From NCBI RefSeq assembly GCF_004366715.1, contig NZ_SOQZ01000005.1, positions 62,001 through 126,000 on the forward strand: DNA of 64,000 bases, written 5' to 3'. Shown here one piece after another: positions 27,830 through 37,016 of the stretch (position 1 is the stretch's first letter; each line of letters opens with the position of its first letter). Origin of the DNA: Meridianimaribacter flavus (GTDB lineage: Bacteria; Bacteroidota; Bacteroidia; Flavobacteriales; Flavobacteriaceae). Position numbers and translations under genes: made by a program. Under the pieces are notes generated by a model. That model was not told the origin of the DNA, searched no databases, and saw nothing but the letters and a program-made list of their open reading frames with translations.

Positions 27830-27972
27830 AAGATTTTTTTGTAAAAATAGCTAATAAGCATTGAAATAAAAAGGAAGGCTTAAAAGGTAATAACTTCACA
27901 AATATTAGAGTTTATTTATGTTAAAAAATCACATTTTGTTAAAGAAAACTTAATATAACAATTGATTTTGAT

Positions 27973-27980
27973 TAAATTTG
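27973..27980 (+). promoter_or_regulatory. -7 box of the M43 metalloprotease gene
   Basis: TAAATTTG matches TAnnTTTG, 45 bases before the ATG at 28026. The TTG in this box is also the first codon of a longer frame, which is therefore unlikely to be the start. Confidence 0.5.
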
Positions 27981-28025
27981 GAGGATGTTTATAGATATTA
28001 TCCTTTTTTAATTAATACAATTTAT

Positions 28026-30074
28026 ATGAAAATGAACTTTACTATTAAATCCCTTTTTGCAATGCTTATGCTAATATGCGTTGCTAATAGCTACTCTCAA
28101 CAAAGGACTTGTGGAGTGGATGAGTATATGGAAGAAATGCTCAAAAACCCTGAGTTAGCTAAAAAATATGAAGAAAATCAAAAGAAATTTCAAGCAGAGC
28201 TTGCTAGAAGAGCTAATGGAGACTATAGTGCTAGAGGAGCTTCAATAGTTATACCTGTAGCTGTTCACTTTCCAACAGGAAATGAGGCAGATAGAGACTG
28301 TCTTGTTGCATTGGCTCAAAGTCAGGTAGATGTTTTAAATGCTGACTATACAGCAATGAATGCTGACATTTCTAATTGGACTGCAGCAAGTCCGTTTTAT
28401 CCAGGATTACAACCTGGAGTGGCAAATATTTCTTTTTGTTTAGCAGTTTCCGATCACCCTGTTGGAGTTGACCCAGAATTACTTGAAGGAGAGCCAGCTG
28501 TTACTATTGGTTATAACTTTGCAAATGGTTCTGGATTTCCAGAGTTAGACTCTAATTGGGCTGGATATATGAATTTTCTGATCAAACCATTAGATGGTAC
28601 AACTCTTGGGTATTCACCATTAGGAGGTAGTATTGAAAATGGAGGAGCTGTTGTAATGAATCTTAGTACTTTTGGAACTGGATCTGGTTGTCCTGGTTCT
28701 GGAATTGTACCTGGAGCACCTTTTAATCTTGGTAGAACAGTGACGCATGAGTTAGGGCATTTTTATAATCTAAATCATACATTTGCGGACTTTACATGTA
28801 CAGGTGATGATGGGCTTGCCGATACGCCAAATATTGACACAGAATCTTATAACTGTCCACCAGCTGGATCAGTGAATGCTTGTACACCAGGTCAATATTC
28901 ATTAACGATGAATTATATGGATTATGTTAACGATGCTTGTATGTATATGTTTACACCAGATCAAATGAATGTTGTTGATGCATATGTTTCAAGTGTTTTA
29001 GCATCTCAAATAAAACCAGGAGTTTGTGAGCCAGCTACACCAGGTTTTAATTTAGCAACAACAGATAATGAAATATTCAGTTGTCCAAATACAGACACAG
29101 AAGCTGTATTTACGTTTAATTATTCAACAATTTTAGATTTTAATGAGACTACAACTTTTTCTGCTTCTGGCGTTCCTGCTGGAGCAAGTGTAGCCTTTAG
29201 TCCAACGTCATTAAATAGTAATGGAAGTTTTACTATGACTATTGGTAACTTAGGAATGACTGCTCAAGGAGATTATACAATAACTGTTACGGGAACTTCT
29301 AGTTCAGTAACTAAGAGTTTTGACGTTGTTTTAAATAATAATTGTACAGAAATACAGTGTAATACATATGAGTCAGCTCCAAACTTGAATTTAACAATAA
29401 CAGATGGTGCTGGTGGTTCGGCTGGTCAACCAATTTTAGAGCATGTAATTAATATTCCTGATTCAGGATTAATAGAAAGTATGACAGTGAATGTTAATGT
29501 TTCTCATACTTATGTTTCTGATGTAAGAGCTGTTTTACTTCACCCTAATCAAACAGATTTTATCTATCTATGGAATTTAAACTGTGGTAATAACGATGAC
29601 TTTGATGTGACTTTTGACGATGAAGCTAGTGCTATTACTTGTGGTTCTCCTACTGTAGGAACTTTTCAGCCTGCTCAAGCATTAAGTGCTTTTTCTGGGT
29701 TAGAATCTCAAGGAGATTGGACATTGATTATGTTAGACTATTTTGCAGGAGATGAGGGCACATTAAATAATTGGTCAATTGAAATTTGTTCAGAACAACA
29801 ACTTAGCGTAGATGAGTTTTCAGCTAATGAGTTCTCAATTTTCCCTAATCCAAACAATGGTGAGTTTACTATCAAATTAAACTCAAACTCAGGAAACAAC
29901 ATCGCTGTTGATGTTTTTGATATTAGAGGAAGAAAAATATTTAACAACTCTTATTCTAGAAATAATTCAGATTTCTCTCAATCTATTAAGCTTAATAGTG
30001 TAGAGGCAGGTATGTACTTAGTAACCGTAAGTGATGGAGCTAAGAAAATAACTAAAAAGATTATTGTAGAATAA
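28026..30074 (+). CDS. secreted M43-type zinc metalloprotease with T9SS sorting domain
   Basis: 682 residues from the ATG at 28026, which starts a clean signal peptide (about 1-25, ending ANSYSQ). The protease domain has the zinc motif HELGHFYNLNH (His241, Glu242, His245, His251) and a Met-turn MNYMDY, as in pappalysin/M43 enzymes. Then come an Ig-like region (about 335-450), a proprotein convertase P-like domain (about 455-595) and a type A sorting domain (about 605-682; FPNPNNGEF, GMYLVTV). It is secreted by the type IX system and attached at or released from the cell surface. It is followed by a close relative of different protease type. Confidence 0.9.
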   Translation: MKMNFTIKSLFAMLMLICVANSYSQQRTCGVDEYMEEMLKNPELAKKYEENQKKFQAELARRANGDYSARGASIVIPVAVHFPTGNEADRDCLVALAQSQVDVLNADYTAMNADISNWTAASPFYPGLQPGVANISFCLAVSDHPVGVDPELLEGEPAVTIGYNFANGSGFPELDSNWAGYMNFLIKPLDGTTLGYSPLGGSIENGGAVVMNLSTFGTGSGCPGSGIVPGAPFNLGRTVTHELGHFYNLNHTFADFTCTGDDGLADTPNIDTESYNCPPAGSVNACTPGQYSLTMNYMDYVNDACMYMFTPDQMNVVDAYVSSVLASQIKPGVCEPATPGFNLATTDNEIFSCPNTDTEAVFTFNYSTILDFNETTTFSASGVPAGASVAFSPTSLNSNGSFTMTIGNLGMTAQGDYTITVTGTSSSVTKSFDVVLNNNCTEIQCNTYESAPNLNLTITDGAGGSAGQPILEHVINIPDSGLIESMTVNVNVSHTYVSDVRAVLLHPNQTDFIYLWNLNCGNNDDFDVTFDDEASAITCGSPTVGTFQPAQALSAFSGLESQGDWTLIMLDYFAGDEGTLNNWSIEICSEQQLSVDEFSANEFSIFPNPNNGEFTIKLNSNSGNNIAVDVFDIRGRKIFNNSYSRNNSDFSQSIKLNSVEAGMYLVTVSDGAKKITKKIIVE

Positions 30075-30091
30075 TAATTTTTAAAATTTAT

Positions 30092-30122
30092 AAAAAGAGA
30101 GACACTAACGTCTCTCTTTTTG
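30092..30122 (+). terminator. Terminator between the two metalloprotease genes
   Basis: AAAAAGAGAGAC pairs perfectly with GTCTCTCTTTTT around a 6-base loop (ACTAAC). The second protease gene therefore probably has its own promoter. Confidence 0.88.
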
Positions 30123-30160
30123 TTTAATACCTTTACGTAAATAAAAATTTTTTCAATATT

Positions 30161-33100
30161 ATGAGAATTAAATTACTTTCCATCAAAGCCCTTTTCTTCT
30201 TATTGTTACCATTAATGTTGTCTGCTCAAAATAACGAGTGGCAGCGATTAAAAGAAGTTAGAAAAGTAGAAGACGTCAGTCTCGAAAATTTAGACAAAGA
30301 TAATTTTAGCATTTTTCAGCTAGATATAGAATCTTTAAAATCAAAACTTGTTGATGCACCATTAAGAAGTGAATACAGTGGGACATCAAACACAGTGGTT
30401 TATTTTCCTGATGTTTTAGGTAATTTGCAACAATTTAGAATTGTTGAAACAGCAATCTTTTCTTCACAAGATAATGCTGGTCTTCATAAAAATATAAAAA
30501 CTTATTTGGGTTCTAGGCTTGATAATTCAGGAACTCGAATTCGTTTTAGTGTTACACCTTTAGGCTTTAATGCAATGGTTTCTGAACCAGGAAAGGAAAC
30601 TTACTTTATTCAACCAGTAACTAAGGTTTCTAACGGACAATACCTTGTATATAACAGAAGTGCAAGAAATGAAACAACTGTTAATAATGCATTTGAATGT
30701 TTAACAGAAGACCTTCATTTATCTTCTAGAGAGACTATGAATACATTGTTAGCAAGAGATGCTAATGACCAGTTATTAAGAACTTTTAGAATAGCTGTTT
30801 CAGTTACTCAAGAGTATACTAGCTTTTGGGATGATGGAAATGACGCCAATGGTATTGATAGAGAAGATGCATTAGCTCAAATGGTATCAACTTTAAATAG
30901 AACTAATGAAGTGTTTGAAGTAGATATGGCTATTACATTTCTATTGGTTGATACTGTAGATGATCCTGCATTAGATCTTATTTATTCACCTACTTTCCCT
31001 GACCCTTATGGTAGTGACTTAAATGGAGGTTTACAAACAAATTTAACAGCAACAGTTGGTGAGTCTGATTATGATATAGGTCACTTATTAGATTATGGTG
31101 GAAATAATGGTAATGCAGGTTGTATTGGCTGTGTTTGTGAAAGTGGAAAAGGTAGTGGGTTTTCTTCGCATTCGTTTTTAGATAATGGTGGAGGTCCATA
31201 CATGTCTGATTTTTTTGACATTGACTATGTACCACATGAAATTGGTCATCAAATGGGAGCTAACCATACTTTTTCTTATGGATCTGAAGGTACAGGAGTA
31301 AATGCCGAACCAGGAAGTGGTACAACAATTATGGGTTACGCTGGTATAACAGGAGCTAATGATGTTCAGGATCATAGCGACCCTTACTTCCATTATTTTT
31401 CAATTAATCAAATTTTGACTAATGTTTCGTCTGCTCCAAATAATTGTGCAGTAACAACAAACATTACTAATAATCCACCTGTAGCTAATGCAGGAACTAA
31501 TTATACAATTCCTCAAGGAACAGCATTTATTTTAAAAGGAAGTGCTACTGACCCTGATGGAGGAGATATATTAACCTATACTTGGGAGCAAATTGATAAT
31601 GGTGTAACCACATCAAGCAATTTTGGACCTACTAAAACTACTGGAGCACTTTGGAGATCAAGACCTCCTAGTACATCTCCTAATCGTTATATGCCAATTC
31701 TTCAAAGAGTTTTAGACGGAGAACTTACCGAGAGCAACCCTGTTGAATCTATAGATAATACAACTTGGGAAACTGTTTCTACTGTAGGAAGAAACTTAAA
31801 CTTTGCTTTAACTGTTAGAGACCGACAAGAAACTGGAGGAGTTGGGCAGACACCTCAAACAAGTTACGATACCATGACAGTTACAGTTGATGGAAGTTCA
31901 GGGCCTTTTACAGTTACATCTCAAGATTCAAATGTTACTTGGGATGCTGGTTCAACTCAAACTGTTACCTGGAATGTTGCAGGAACTGATGCAGGTTCTG
32001 TAAATACACCAACAGTAAATATTTTATTATCTGTTGATGGTGGGCAAACGTTTCCTTATACTTTAGCTTCTGATGTGCCAAATGATGGATCACATGATAT
32101 TACTGTTCCTTTAACAGGAGGAGATACTTCAACTGCAAGAGTAATTGTTGAAGGAAACAATAATATATTTTATGCAGTAAACTCATCAGAGTTTAGTATT
32201 CAGGAGTCAGAGTTTGTTATAACGGTTGATGAGGTTTCGTTAGATGTTTGCCAACCGAATGATGCAGTATATTCTTTTACTTACAATACATTTTTAGGGT
32301 TTAGTGATACAACAAACTTTAGTGTTACAGGGCTACCTGCTGGTGCAAGTGCAACGATAAACCCAACTTCAGCTATTGCTGACGGAACCACAGGTACAAT
32401 TACTATTAGTGGTACAGGGTCTCTTGCAACAGGAAATTATCCTTTTACACTTGAAGGAGTTTCAGGAGCTATAACTCAAACTGTAAATTTAGAAATGAAT
32501 GTCTATAGTGCTACAGTAGCGCCTGCAATACTTACATCACCTTCTGATGGTGCAACAGGTGTAAGTTTAGAAGCAGATTTGATGTGGAATGGAAGTGACA
32601 ATGCACAAGAATATTTTGTTGAGGTTTCTACCGAAGCAAATTTTGCATCAATAACTGAAAGTGCTACAGTACAAGGCACATCTTATACAGTAAGTAATCT
32701 GTCAACTAACACACTGTATTATTGGAGAGTTACAGCATCTAATTTATGTGGAACAGCAAATTCATCGGCTGTGTTTAGTTTTACAACTGCTAATATTGAA
32801 TGTAACTTTTATAGTGCAACCGATTTACCTATAGATATTCTTGAAACAGGTAATGGAACGGATAATTACACATCAATCATTAACGTAGCAAACGACGCTC
32901 CAATTACTGATGTTAACGTAACCATCAATATTCAACACGACTGGAATAATGATTTAGATATATTTTTAATAAGCCCATCAGGAACAACTGTTGAACTTTC
33001 AACAGATAATGGTGCAGATGGAGATAATGATTATGTTGATACAGTTTTTGATCAAGAAGCATCTACACCAATAACAAGTGGAACATCACCATTTACTGGA

Positions 33101-33514
33101 ACGTTTATTCCAGAGGGAGATTTATCTACACTTTATGGTGAAATGTCTGGAGGAGATTGGACCTTATCAGTAGATGATGATTTTGGTCTTTTTGATGGAG
33201 GTCAAATTACTGAGTTTACTCTAGAGCTTTGTACAGAAGGCTCGTTATCAATTGATGAGTTTACTACAAGTGAATTTACAATTTTCCCTAATCCTAATCA
33301 AGGAGAGTTTACAGTGAAGTTAAATTCAAATTCAGGAAGAGATATTACAATTGGTGTTTATGATGTTAGAGGTAGAAGAATTTTTAATAACTCTTATGTT
33401 AACGCTTCTGATTTTACACAAACTATTAGGTTAAATAGTGTAGAAGCAGGTATGTATTTAGTTACCGTAAGTGATGGTGTAAATAAAACCACTAAAAAGA
33501 TTATTGTAGAGTAG
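30161..33514 (+). CDS. secreted reprolysin-like zinc metalloprotease with T9SS sorting domain
   Basis: 1117 residues. Signal peptide about 1-22 (LPLMLSAQ), a propeptide region, and a reprolysin/M12B-type catalytic domain with HEIGHQMGANH (His359, Glu360, His363, His369) and a Met-turn in TTIMGYAGI. Then follow beta-sandwich domains, a fibronectin type III-like domain (about 788-880; YFVEVSTEANF, LYYWRVTASN), a P-like domain (about 885-1025) and a type A sorting domain (about 1035-1117). Exported by T9SS to degrade extracellular protein. The sorting domain is nearly the same as in the upstream protease. Confidence 0.9.
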   Translation: MRIKLLSIKALFFLLLPLMLSAQNNEWQRLKEVRKVEDVSLENLDKDNFSIFQLDIESLKSKLVDAPLRSEYSGTSNTVVYFPDVLGNLQQFRIVETAIFSSQDNAGLHKNIKTYLGSRLDNSGTRIRFSVTPLGFNAMVSEPGKETYFIQPVTKVSNGQYLVYNRSARNETTVNNAFECLTEDLHLSSRETMNTLLARDANDQLLRTFRIAVSVTQEYTSFWDDGNDANGIDREDALAQMVSTLNRTNEVFEVDMAITFLLVDTVDDPALDLIYSPTFPDPYGSDLNGGLQTNLTATVGESDYDIGHLLDYGGNNGNAGCIGCVCESGKGSGFSSHSFLDNGGGPYMSDFFDIDYVPHEIGHQMGANHTFSYGSEGTGVNAEPGSGTTIMGYAGITGANDVQDHSDPYFHYFSINQILTNVSSAPNNCAVTTNITNNPPVANAGTNYTIPQGTAFILKGSATDPDGGDILTYTWEQIDNGVTTSSNFGPTKTTGALWRSRPPSTSPNRYMPILQRVLDGELTESNPVESIDNTTWETVSTVGRNLNFALTVRDRQETGGVGQTPQTSYDTMTVTVDGSSGPFTVTSQDSNVTWDAGSTQTVTWNVAGTDAGSVNTPTVNILLSVDGGQTFPYTLASDVPNDGSHDITVPLTGGDTSTARVIVEGNNNIFYAVNSSEFSIQESEFVITVDEVSLDVCQPNDAVYSFTYNTFLGFSDTTNFSVTGLPAGASATINPTSAIADGTTGTITISGTGSLATGNYPFTLEGVSGAITQTVNLEMNVYSATVAPAILTSPSDGATGVSLEADLMWNGSDNAQEYFVEVSTEANFASITESATVQGTSYTVSNLSTNTLYYWRVTASNLCGTANSSAVFSFTTANIECNFYSATDLPIDILETGNGTDNYTSIINVANDAPITDVNVTINIQHDWNNDLDIFLISPSGTTVELSTDNGADGDNDYVDTVFDQEASTPITSGTSPFTGTFIPEGDLSTLYGEMSGGDWTLSVDDDFGLFDGGQITEFTLELCTEGSLSIDEFTTSEFTIFPNPNQGEFTVKLNSNSGRDITIGVYDVRGRRIFNNSYVNASDFTQTIRLNSVEAGMYLVTVSDGVNKTTKKIIVE

Positions 33515-33533
33515 TCGTTTTTTAGTTTGAAAT

Positions 33534-33567
33534 AAAAAAAAGAGGAGCTGTAAGCTCCTCTTTTTAT
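33534..33567. terminator. Bidirectional terminator
   Basis: AGAGGAGCT (33541-33549) pairs with AGCTCCTCT with A and T runs outside. It ends the metalloprotease transcript; its far end touches the stop of the convergent pth gene. Confidence 0.85.
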
Positions 33568-34196
33568 TTTCCGTTAAAAGTATTCATAGTATTGTTTACA
33601 CCTGCTGTAGCAAATGATTTTATAATCTCAACCGATTTTTCTAAGCGTTCTTTTAGTTGAGTCGATTCTTCTTCTGTCCATTCTCCTAAAACATAATCTA
33701 CTTGCTTGCCTTTGCTAAAACTATCGCTTATTCCAAATCTAAACCTGTTGTATTTGGTGGTTTGTAATTTGTTTTGAGTGTCCTTTAATCCGTTATGGCC
33801 ACCATCACTACCTTTTGTTTTAAGACGTAGTGTTCCAAAAGGAAGGTTTAAATCATCAGTAATAACTAATAAATTTTCAAGAGGAATTTTTTCCTTGGTC
33901 ATCCAGTATAGTATGGCTTTTCCGCTTAAATTCATGTAGGTATTAGGCTTTAATAATAGTAACTGTCTGCCCTTAATTTTATAAGTGCATAAATCACCTA
34001 ACTTTTGAGTTTCAAAAGTAAGCGACTCGTTTTCCGCTAAAAAATCTAAAATCTTAAACCCAATGTTATGGCGTGTGTTTTCATACTCGCTACCAATATT
34101 TCCTAATCCAACTATTAAAAATTTCTTCATTACTTGTTCTTCTTCGTTAAAGGAAGTTTGTTTTTTCTTAAATATGTTAAACAGAAATTTACACAT
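33564..34196 (-). CDS. pth: peptidyl-tRNA hydrolase
   Basis: Releases peptides from peptidyl-tRNA dropped by ribosomes. The catalytic core starts MKKFLIVGLGNIGSEYENTR, with the catalytic His in TRHNIGF, then LLLKPNTYMNLSG and DDLNLPFGTLRL. The start is uncertain: ATG at 34196 adds a 22-residue Lys-rich leader (MCKFLFNIFKKK) that I have seen in flavobacterial homologues, whereas ATG at 34130 gives the classic 188-residue enzyme. It lies after rplY on the same strand, as is common. Confidence 0.92.
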   Translation of the reverse strand: MCKFLFNIFKKKQTSFNEEEQVMKKFLIVGLGNIGSEYENTRHNIGFKILDFLAENESLTFETQKLGDLCTYKIKGRQLLLLKPNTYMNLSGKAILYWMTKEKIPLENLLVITDDLNLPFGTLRLKTKGSDGGHNGLKDTQNKLQTTKYNRFRFGISDSFSKGKQVDYVLGEWTEEESTQLKERLEKSVEIIKSFATAGVNNTMNTFNGK

Positions 34197-34218
34197 TTTT
34201 ATCAATTTCTGTAAAAGT

Positions 34219-34252
34219 AAAAAAGCATCCTGAGTTATCAGAATGCTTTTTA
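34219..34252 (-). terminator. Terminator after rplY
   Basis: AAAAAGCAT and CTGA pair with TCAG and ATGCTTTTT, with one mismatched pair in the stem. It lies between the rplY stop and pth. Confidence 0.7.
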
Positions 34253-34273
34253 TAATTTAAACTATTAAGTTTT

Positions 34274-34909
34274 TTAAGCTTCAGCAGGAGCTTCTCCTTC
34301 TGCTGCTGGTGCTTCAGCTCCTTCTTCTAGTTCATCTTCGTCTTCATCATCAGTCATAACTGATGCTCTTGCACGTTTAACTTGACAAACAACAGTGTTG
34401 TCTGGGTGCATGATTGTAAAGTCGTCACTAGCTAATGCGGTTACATATAATTTACCACCAATCTTTAAAGGTGTAATATCAGCCTCTAAAAAGTCTGGTA
34501 AGTTTGCTGGTAAAGCTTTTACTTTTAACTTACGATTGTTCTTTCTAAGAACACCGCCATTTAATACACCTCTAGAAGTTCCTATAATGTGAACAGGAAT
34601 TTCCATAGTAATTGGTTTGTCTGGGAATAACTGGTAAAAATCTATGTGTAAGATTTTATCTGTTACTGGGTGAAACTGGATGTCTTGTAACACAGCATCG
34701 AAAGTGTCACCATTGTCTAAAGCAATCACAACTGTATGCGCGTTAGGCGTATAAACCAGTTTTGAGAATGCTAATTCATCTGCAGAGAAATGCACTGGTT
34801 TATCTCCTCCGTATAATACGCAAGGAACCTGACCAGCATTACGTAAGGCTTTTGTTGCTTTTTTGCCCACGCTTTCTCTTTGAGATCCGTTGATTGTAAT
34901 TGATTTCAT
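34274..34909 (-). CDS. rplY: 50S ribosomal protein L25/Ctc
   Basis: Binds 5S rRNA in the large ribosomal subunit. 211 residues: the L25 domain (about 1-90) and the TL5-type C-terminal beta domain (about 95-180) of the long Ctc form, then a very acidic tail ([15 protein letters not shown]). Length and tail are usual for Bacteroidota. Prs is upstream and pth downstream on the same strand. Confidence 0.95.
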   Translation of the reverse strand: MKSITINGSQRESVGKKATKALRNAGQVPCVLYGGDKPVHFSADELAFSKLVYTPNAHTVVIALDNGDTFDAVLQDIQFHPVTDKILHIDFYQLFPDKPITMEIPVHIIGTSRGVLNGGVLRKNNRKLKVKALPANLPDFLEADITPLKIGGKLYVTALASDDFTIMHPDNTVVCQVKRARASVMTDDEDEDELEEGAEAPAAEGEAPAEA

Positions 34910-34999
34910 AATTGTTTATTTATTATTACTTATTTGTGTTATGGAAACTTCGTTGATTAAAAATCAACTTGTTTTCATTATTTATATAATTATTAAAAA

Positions 35000-35941
35000 T
35001 TACATTACAAATTTTGAACTAATTGATTTGTTGTAATGTACATTTTGCATTACATCAGCAAAAAGTTCAGCACAGCTTAAAATTCTAACTTTTTCACAAG
35101 CTTGTTTAGAAGGGATTGAATCGGTAACAATTAATTCTTCTAACTTAGAATTTTCTATTTTTTCATAAGCACTTCCAGATAGAATAGGGTGTGTACAAAT
35201 AGCTCTTACACTTTTTGCGCCTCTTTCCATCATCAAGTCAGCTGCTTTTGTTAGCGTTCCTGCTGTATCTACCATATCGTCTACAAGAACAACATTTTTA
35301 CCAGTAACGTCTCCAATTAATTCCATATGTGAAATAACATTGGCCTTAGCACGTTGCTTGTAACAGATAACCACATCACTTTCTAAAGCTTTAGAATAAG
35401 CATAAGCTCTTTTTGAACCTCCCATATCAGGAGATGCAATGGTTAGGTTATCTAGGTTTAAGCTTTTTAGATATGGTAAAAATATTGTAGATGCAAATAA
35501 ATGGTCTACAGGTTTTTCAAAGAATCCTTGAATTTGATCAGCATGCAAGTCCATGGTAATAATACGTGTTGCACCAGCAGCTTCTAACATTTTTGCTACT
35601 AATTTTGCAGCAATAGGAACTCTAGGTTTGTCTTTTCTGTCTTGTCTTGCCCAACCAAAGTAAGGTAAAACAGCAGTAATGTGTCTTGCAGATGCGCGTT
35701 TTGCTGCATCTATCATTAACAACATTTCCATTAAATTTTCTGGACCAGGATGTGTAGATCCAATAATGAAAATTCGGGTTCCTCTTATTGATTCTTCGTA
35801 TGATGGTTGAAACTCACCATCGCTGTAAGTTGATGTAATAACATTACCTAATTTCACTCCAAAATTAGCTGCAATTTTCTCAGCAAGTTCTTTACTTTGA
35901 GTACATCCAAAAATCTTTGCTTCTGTGCTTACATTTGGCAT
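35000..35941 (-). CDS. prs: ribose-phosphate pyrophosphokinase
   Basis: Makes PRPP from ribose 5-phosphate and ATP for nucleotide, histidine and tryptophan synthesis. The 313 residues include FGWARQDRKDKPRVPIAAK, the DLHADQIQGFF metal loop and the PRPP-binding VVLVDDMVDTAGTL. A -7-like TAAATTTG (minus strand, 35993-36000) lies about 50 bases upstream. The usual flavobacterial order prs-rplY-pth is kept. Confidence 0.97.
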   Translation of the reverse strand: MPNVSTEAKIFGCTQSKELAEKIAANFGVKLGNVITSTYSDGEFQPSYEESIRGTRIFIIGSTHPGPENLMEMLLMIDAAKRASARHITAVLPYFGWARQDRKDKPRVPIAAKLVAKMLEAAGATRIITMDLHADQIQGFFEKPVDHLFASTIFLPYLKSLNLDNLTIASPDMGGSKRAYAYSKALESDVVICYKQRAKANVISHMELIGDVTGKNVVLVDDMVDTAGTLTKAADLMMERGAKSVRAICTHPILSGSAYEKIENSKLEELIVTDSIPSKQACEKVRILSCAELFADVMQNVHYNKSISSKFVM

Positions 35942-36086
35942 TTGTAAAATATTGTTTTGTAACGTATTAAATCGCCTTTGTTAAATGAGGTGCAAATTTA
36001 GGAATTTATTTGAACTGAAAAAGCATAAAACCCACTATTTTTGATTGTTGGTATAGAATTATTTTATAATTTTGCAATCCAAATTT

Positions 36087-36168
36087 GCTCAAGTGGCGGA
36101 ATTGGTAGACGCGCTGGATTCAAAATCCAGTTTCTTCGGAAGTGTGGGTTCGATTCCCACCTTGAGTA
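36087..36168 (+). tRNA. tRNA-Leu (anticodon CAA)
   Basis: A full cloverleaf can be drawn: acceptor GCTCAAG/CTTGAGT with a G-T first pair, D arm GCG/CGC, anticodon arm CTGGA-TTCAAAA-TCCAG with CAA at 36121-36123, a 13-base variable arm with a short stem, and T arm GTGGG-TTCGATT-CCCAC. The long variable arm fits a class II leucine tRNA reading UUG. CCA is not encoded. Confidence 0.96.
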
Positions 36169-36173
36169 CAGAT

Positions 36174-36215
36174 AAAAACCTCAACTATTTAATAGCGAAT
36201 AGATTGAGGTTTTTT
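36174..36215 (+). terminator. Terminator after tRNA-Leu
   Basis: AAAAACCTCAA (36174-36184) pairs with TTGAGGTTTTT (36204-36214), extended by a partial inner stem, and ends in a T run. Confidence 0.78.
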
Positions 36216-36249
36216 CGTTTTAGAGTTTAGTAAATATTTTTTGATTGAA

Positions 36250-36447
36250 TTAAAGTAAAGGCTTAATAATAAATGAATATATCAACCCTAGAATAATACT
36301 AACAATTGCTAAGATGAAGCAGTAAATAAACACTCCAAACAAAAAATTATGATATTTACCCTTGTCTGGCTCATCGTCAAACCATGGTTTCCAAAGGTTT
36401 AATAAAACGCCTAATCCAACAAGTATTAGATAATAGTAATTCTCCAA
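36250..36447 (-). CDS. small membrane protein of unknown function
   Basis: 65 residues with two hydrophobic helices (about 5-21 and 36-58) separated by a polar loop (WKPWFDDEPDKGKYHN). It starts with ATG and lies downstream of umuD on the same strand, 116 bases away. I do not recognise the family. Confidence 0.55.
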   Translation of the reverse strand: MENYYYLILVGLGVLLNLWKPWFDDEPDKGKYHNFLFGVFIYCFILAIVSIILGLIYSFIIKPLL

Positions 36448-36563
36448 TTTTTATTAAATTTTTAGTTGCATAAAACTATCAAATATATCTCAGGATATTT
36501 CTCCTTAAGTACAGATGAAATCTGTAATACAATTGAAATTAAATTGTTTACGGTTTTTTGTTT

Positions 36564-37016
36564 TTAAATAGTCTTCTTAATCACATGCGTCACGATACCC
36601 CAAATTTGAAAATCGTTATCATTGGTTACTAATAATGGCTCGTAAGCAGGGTTTTCTGGTTGAAGGTAAACCCCTTCTTTAGTCACTCTCAAACGTTTTA
36701 CAGTAAATTCGCCATCAATAAAACATACTGCAATTTTATTGTGTTGCGGTTCTAAACTTTTGTCTACAACCAGTAAATCGCCATCATCCAATCCTGCACC
36801 AATCATGGATTGACCACTTACTCTAGCATAAAATGTAGCTTCTTTGTTTTTAACTAAAGTCTTGTCTAAACTTATTTTAAATTCTTTAAAATCATCAGCA
36901 GGTGATGGAAATCCAGCAGAAATACCTGTTTGCGCAAGCACAACTTCTAAATCGTGAGAATCATCAGGAGAGTAGAACTCTAATGCGTTTTTTGGTGTTA
37001 AGAATTTTAATGACAT
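36564..37016 (-). CDS. umuD: UmuD-like translesion polymerase subunit
   Basis: 150 residues of the LexA/UmuD S24 family without a DNA-binding domain. The self-cleavage site is Ala34-Gly35 in SAGFPSPADD, and the Ser-Lys dyad is Ser70 (GQSM) and Lys107 (FTVKR), with the same 37-residue spacing as E. coli UmuD. Cleavage would give the UmuD' form that works with UmuC in translesion synthesis. The start overlaps the end of umuC by 10 bases, the reverse of the E. coli gene order. Confidence 0.93.
   Translation of the reverse strand: MSLKFLTPKNALEFYSPDDSHDLEVVLAQTGISAGFPSPADDFKEFKISLDKTLVKNKEATFYARVSGQSMIGAGLDDGDLLVVDKSLEPQHNKIAVCFIDGEFTVKRLRVTKEGVYLQPENPAYEPLLVTNDNDFQIWGIVTHVIKKTI

Noticed and set aside
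27978-28025. N-terminal extension of the M43 protease from an upstream TTG
   Set aside because: The TTG lies within a -7 promoter box and the ATG at 28026 starts a clean signal peptide.
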